From: Actinomycetes bacterium
GTDB lineage: Bacteria > Actinomycetota > CALGFH01
DNA: 6,586 nucleotides
NCBI GenBank assembly: GCA_030152105.1
Contig: JASLIH010000010.1
Coordinates: 1-6,586, forward strand
Direction of reading: 5' to 3'
Below are positions 4,919 through 6,586 of the stretch, one piece after another. Every line of letters starts with the position of its first letter. Within the stretch, counting starts at the first letter, position 1. The position numbers and the translations under genes were made by a program. The notes under the pieces are model-generated. The model had not been told where the DNA came from. It did not search any database and worked only from the letters and a program-made list of their open reading frames with translations.

Positions 4919-6186
4919 GCAGGGTGGGTGCTCGGCTCTCCGGCGCTCGGACGACGATCCGCTCCGCGGCCGGCCCCGACCAGGACCTGGACGACCGCCA
5001 GGAGCACGACCACAACCAGCAGCGACCAGAGCAGCCGTGACACCGAGACGTCGGTGCCCCACAGCAGGACGACGACACCAACCACGCCCACCGCGACCCG
5101 GAGCCACCGGGCGTTTGCCGCGACCCACCGGCCGGCACCGCCGAGCGACCCGTCGGCCAGCTGTGCCCCGACGGACTCCAGGCCGCCGGACAGGGTCGTG
5201 CGGACAGCGGTACCGGAGGCATTGGACCCGGTGAACCAACCCACGACCACCAGGATCAGCCCGAGCCACCCAAGCACGTGCCAGCCGCGCTCGAGATAGG
5301 CCCCCAGCGTGTCGTAGAACACCCTGCTTGCCGGGCCGAACACCGTGCCGGCCAGCTCGTCGATGAACAGCTGGCGGCCGATCGACAGCGCCCACGCCAG
5401 CAGCAGCGCGTTCGCCACCAGCGCCACCCCGATGATCACGGTCATCCGCGGCCGGCGGCGTGACAGCAGGAACGCGGCCAAATAGAGCGCCGCCACGACC
5501 AGGATCAGCCACCTGGCCACCGGATTCGCGAATGCATAGATCGTCCGTGCCTGCTTCAGCTGCGGCGCCTTCAGCAGCACGATCTGCCTGTCCTTGTCGG
5601 GGATCGGGATGTTCTCCACGATCGTGAGTCCGCGCGCGACCAGGCGCTGCTTGACCTGGTCGATGACGTCGGACAAGTCGAGGACGACCTGGTCGCCCTG
5701 GATCGAGACCGCGCCGGTCTCCTCCCCCTTGAGCAGGCGAACCAGGGCCTGTTGGGCCCTGGTGTTGACCCTGACCCAAATGTCGGCGAAGGCATCCGAT
5801 GCCACGAACTCGCGAACCTCACGGTCGATCAGCCCGTTGACCGCGCCCGAGAGTGGCCCGACCAGCTTCTGCAGGCGGGGACGGTCGGTGATGACCCCGG
5901 CGAAGACCTGGTTGAGGATCGCCTCGATGTCGACCTGTTGCTCGATGGCGTTGGTGACCGTCGTGGCGATGGCGTCCTGCACCTCGGGCGAATGCACCAG
6001 GGGACCCACCGTGTCGAGATACCGTTGCGTGTCGTTGAGGGTGCGCTGGCCCCAGAACGCGACCACGGCCGGAGTCGTGAGCAGCACGGCCAACACGACA
6101 CAGACGACCACCCCGATCGATCGCCCGGCGCTGCGCCGCTGCGCGGTGGGCGGCTCGATGGTCTGGGTGGATCCTGAGTCGGACAT
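4915..6186 (-). CDS. Membrane protein with signal anchor and large extracytoplasmic domain, function unknown
   Basis: The 423-residue product starts with a short cytoplasmic tail containing QRRSAGR and a strong membrane anchor (22-44). A ~180-residue soluble region (45-223) follows and should face outside. It includes RYLDTVGPLVHSPEVQDAI near its start, a long helical portion, and a probable strand-rich part around VSIQGDQVVLDLSDVI (160-175). Further membrane segments lie at about 224-241, 248-268, 304-319, 362-377 and 385-404, with RRRPR after the second. This agrees with both ends being inside. The tail is polar and Pro/Ser-rich. It resembles conserved integral membrane proteins of unknown function seen across actinobacteria. 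No enzymatic motif was recognised. AAGGAGG six bases upstream of ATG 6186 supports the start. The gene seems to be alone or first in a unit that ends near the repeats at 4438-4553, and the plus-strand gene at 3667 converges on it. Confidence 0.85.
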   Translation of the reverse strand: MSDSGSTQTIEPPTAQRRSAGRSIGVVVCVVLAVLLTTPAVVAFWGQRTLNDTQRYLDTVGPLVHSPEVQDAIATTVTNAIEQQVDIEAILNQVFAGVITDRPRLQKLVGPLSGAVNGLIDREVREFVASDAFADIWVRVNTRAQQALVRLLKGEETGAVSIQGDQVVLDLSDVIDQVKQRLVARGLTIVENIPIPDKDRQIVLLKAPQLKQARTIYAFANPVARWLILVVAALYLAAFLLSRRRPRMTVIIGVALVANALLLAWALSIGRQLFIDELAGTVFGPASRVFYDTLGAYLERGWHVLGWLGLILVVVGWFTGSNASGTAVRTTLSGGLESVGAQLADGSLGGAGRWVAANARWLRVAVGVVGVVVLLWGTDVSVSRLLWSLLVVVVLLAVVQVLVGAGRGADRRPSAGEPSTHPA

Positions 6187-6586
6187 TCCCGGCCTCCTTG
6201 GTCCAACAACCTGGGCTCACACGATGCCGAGCTGCGCTTTCGCAATCTGTCGGCCCTGAACCGCAGAATGATAGATCCTTCTCGTCCCGGGCCCACATGA
6301 GGTCGGGCCTGGTTCATCGAGCAGCCGACGCAGCCGGCCCCCTGCCGAGCCTCCTCACTCACGTCACACCGTCACAGCGCTGCACCGATCCCTTGGCGGC
6401 GATTCTGGGCAGCCCCGAGTGAGCGGGAATCACCCGCAAAGGATGAATTGCCATCTCCAACCATCGAGCCAGGCGGCCCAAGCCGACACGCCGAGGCACC
6501 AGCTGATCAACCTCGACCTGGCATGGCCCCGGATCCGACTGCAGGTCGACACACCCTTACGGTGCTGACCAGACCCGCTGGACACC
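6187..6586. other. Upstream region of the 423-residue membrane protein gene, no supported gene
   Basis: The first bases hold the ribosome binding site AAGGAGG (6199-6193, minus strand) of the membrane protein gene. Its promoter should also be here. On the minus strand, TATCAT within GGATCTATCATTCTG (around 6268-6282) is a weak -10 candidate, but no convincing -35 was found. A small inverted repeat, GCGGG-AATCA-CCCGC (6423-6437), is present. A plus-strand frame stays open to the right edge from about 6390 but has no convincing start or recognisable family. Confidence 0.45.

Noticed and set aside
4226..5299. Plus-strand open frame of 357 codons
   Set aside because: It overlaps the end of one membrane gene, crosses the terminator-like hairpin and runs antisense to the other. 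Its composition is low-complexity Ser/Thr/Pro/Arg.
6390..6586. Plus-strand frame open to the right edge, and a possible small peptide from ATG 6443
   Set aside because: There is no ribosome binding site, no recognisable family and a Pro-rich composition. There is too little sequence to support a gene.

Overview
The window is very GC-rich, with strong GC bias at codon position 3, extended Shine-Dalgarno sites and protein families typical of high-GC Gram-positives. It most likely comes from an actinobacterium, perhaps a soil or uncultured lineage. I cannot name a genus. No rRNA, tRNA, CRISPR array or complete mobile element was seen.

Layout. (1) Positions 1-2781, minus strand: a compact two-gene operon. 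The first gene (2781-2485) encodes a 98-residue trypco2 protein (trypsin-co-occurring domain 2). The second starts at the stop codon of the first and runs off the left edge. At least 828 residues are visible: an intact trypsin-like serine protease domain, a STAND/NACHT-like P-loop NTPase, a winged-helix region, and TPR-like helical repeats still open at base 1. This is the most interesting part of the window. Its architecture matches computationally predicted actinobacterial NTP-dependent conflict (immunity or programmed-death) systems. (2) 2782-3666: a hairpin-rich spacer, then a minus-strand remnant of an aldo/keto reductase. The remnant keeps only the C-terminal part but has a near-ideal ribosome binding site of its own. 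A mostly empty, divergently read intergenic region follows. (3) 3667-4383, plus strand: a 238-residue protein with about six membrane segments, followed by a perfect 10-bp stem-loop that probably ends its transcript. (4) 4384-4914: mainly noncoding. It holds a triple tandem repeat of about 10 bp, a small hairpin, and two doubtful micro-ORFs linked to the next gene by four-base start/stop overlaps. (5) 4915-6186, minus strand: a 423-residue membrane protein with a signal anchor, a large extracytoplasmic domain and about five further membrane segments. (6) 6187-6586: no supported gene.

How the parts relate. The trypco2 and protease-NTPase genes are spaced and oriented for coupled translation and almost certainly work together. 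The expected logic, inferred from STAND proteins in general, is that the C-terminal repeats sense a trigger, the NTPase switches or oligomerises, and the N-terminal protease acts as effector, with trypco2 as a partner or regulator. The AKR remnant and the two membrane proteins show no clear functional link to that operon or to each other. The remnant is evidence of past deletion or rearrangement next to the operon.
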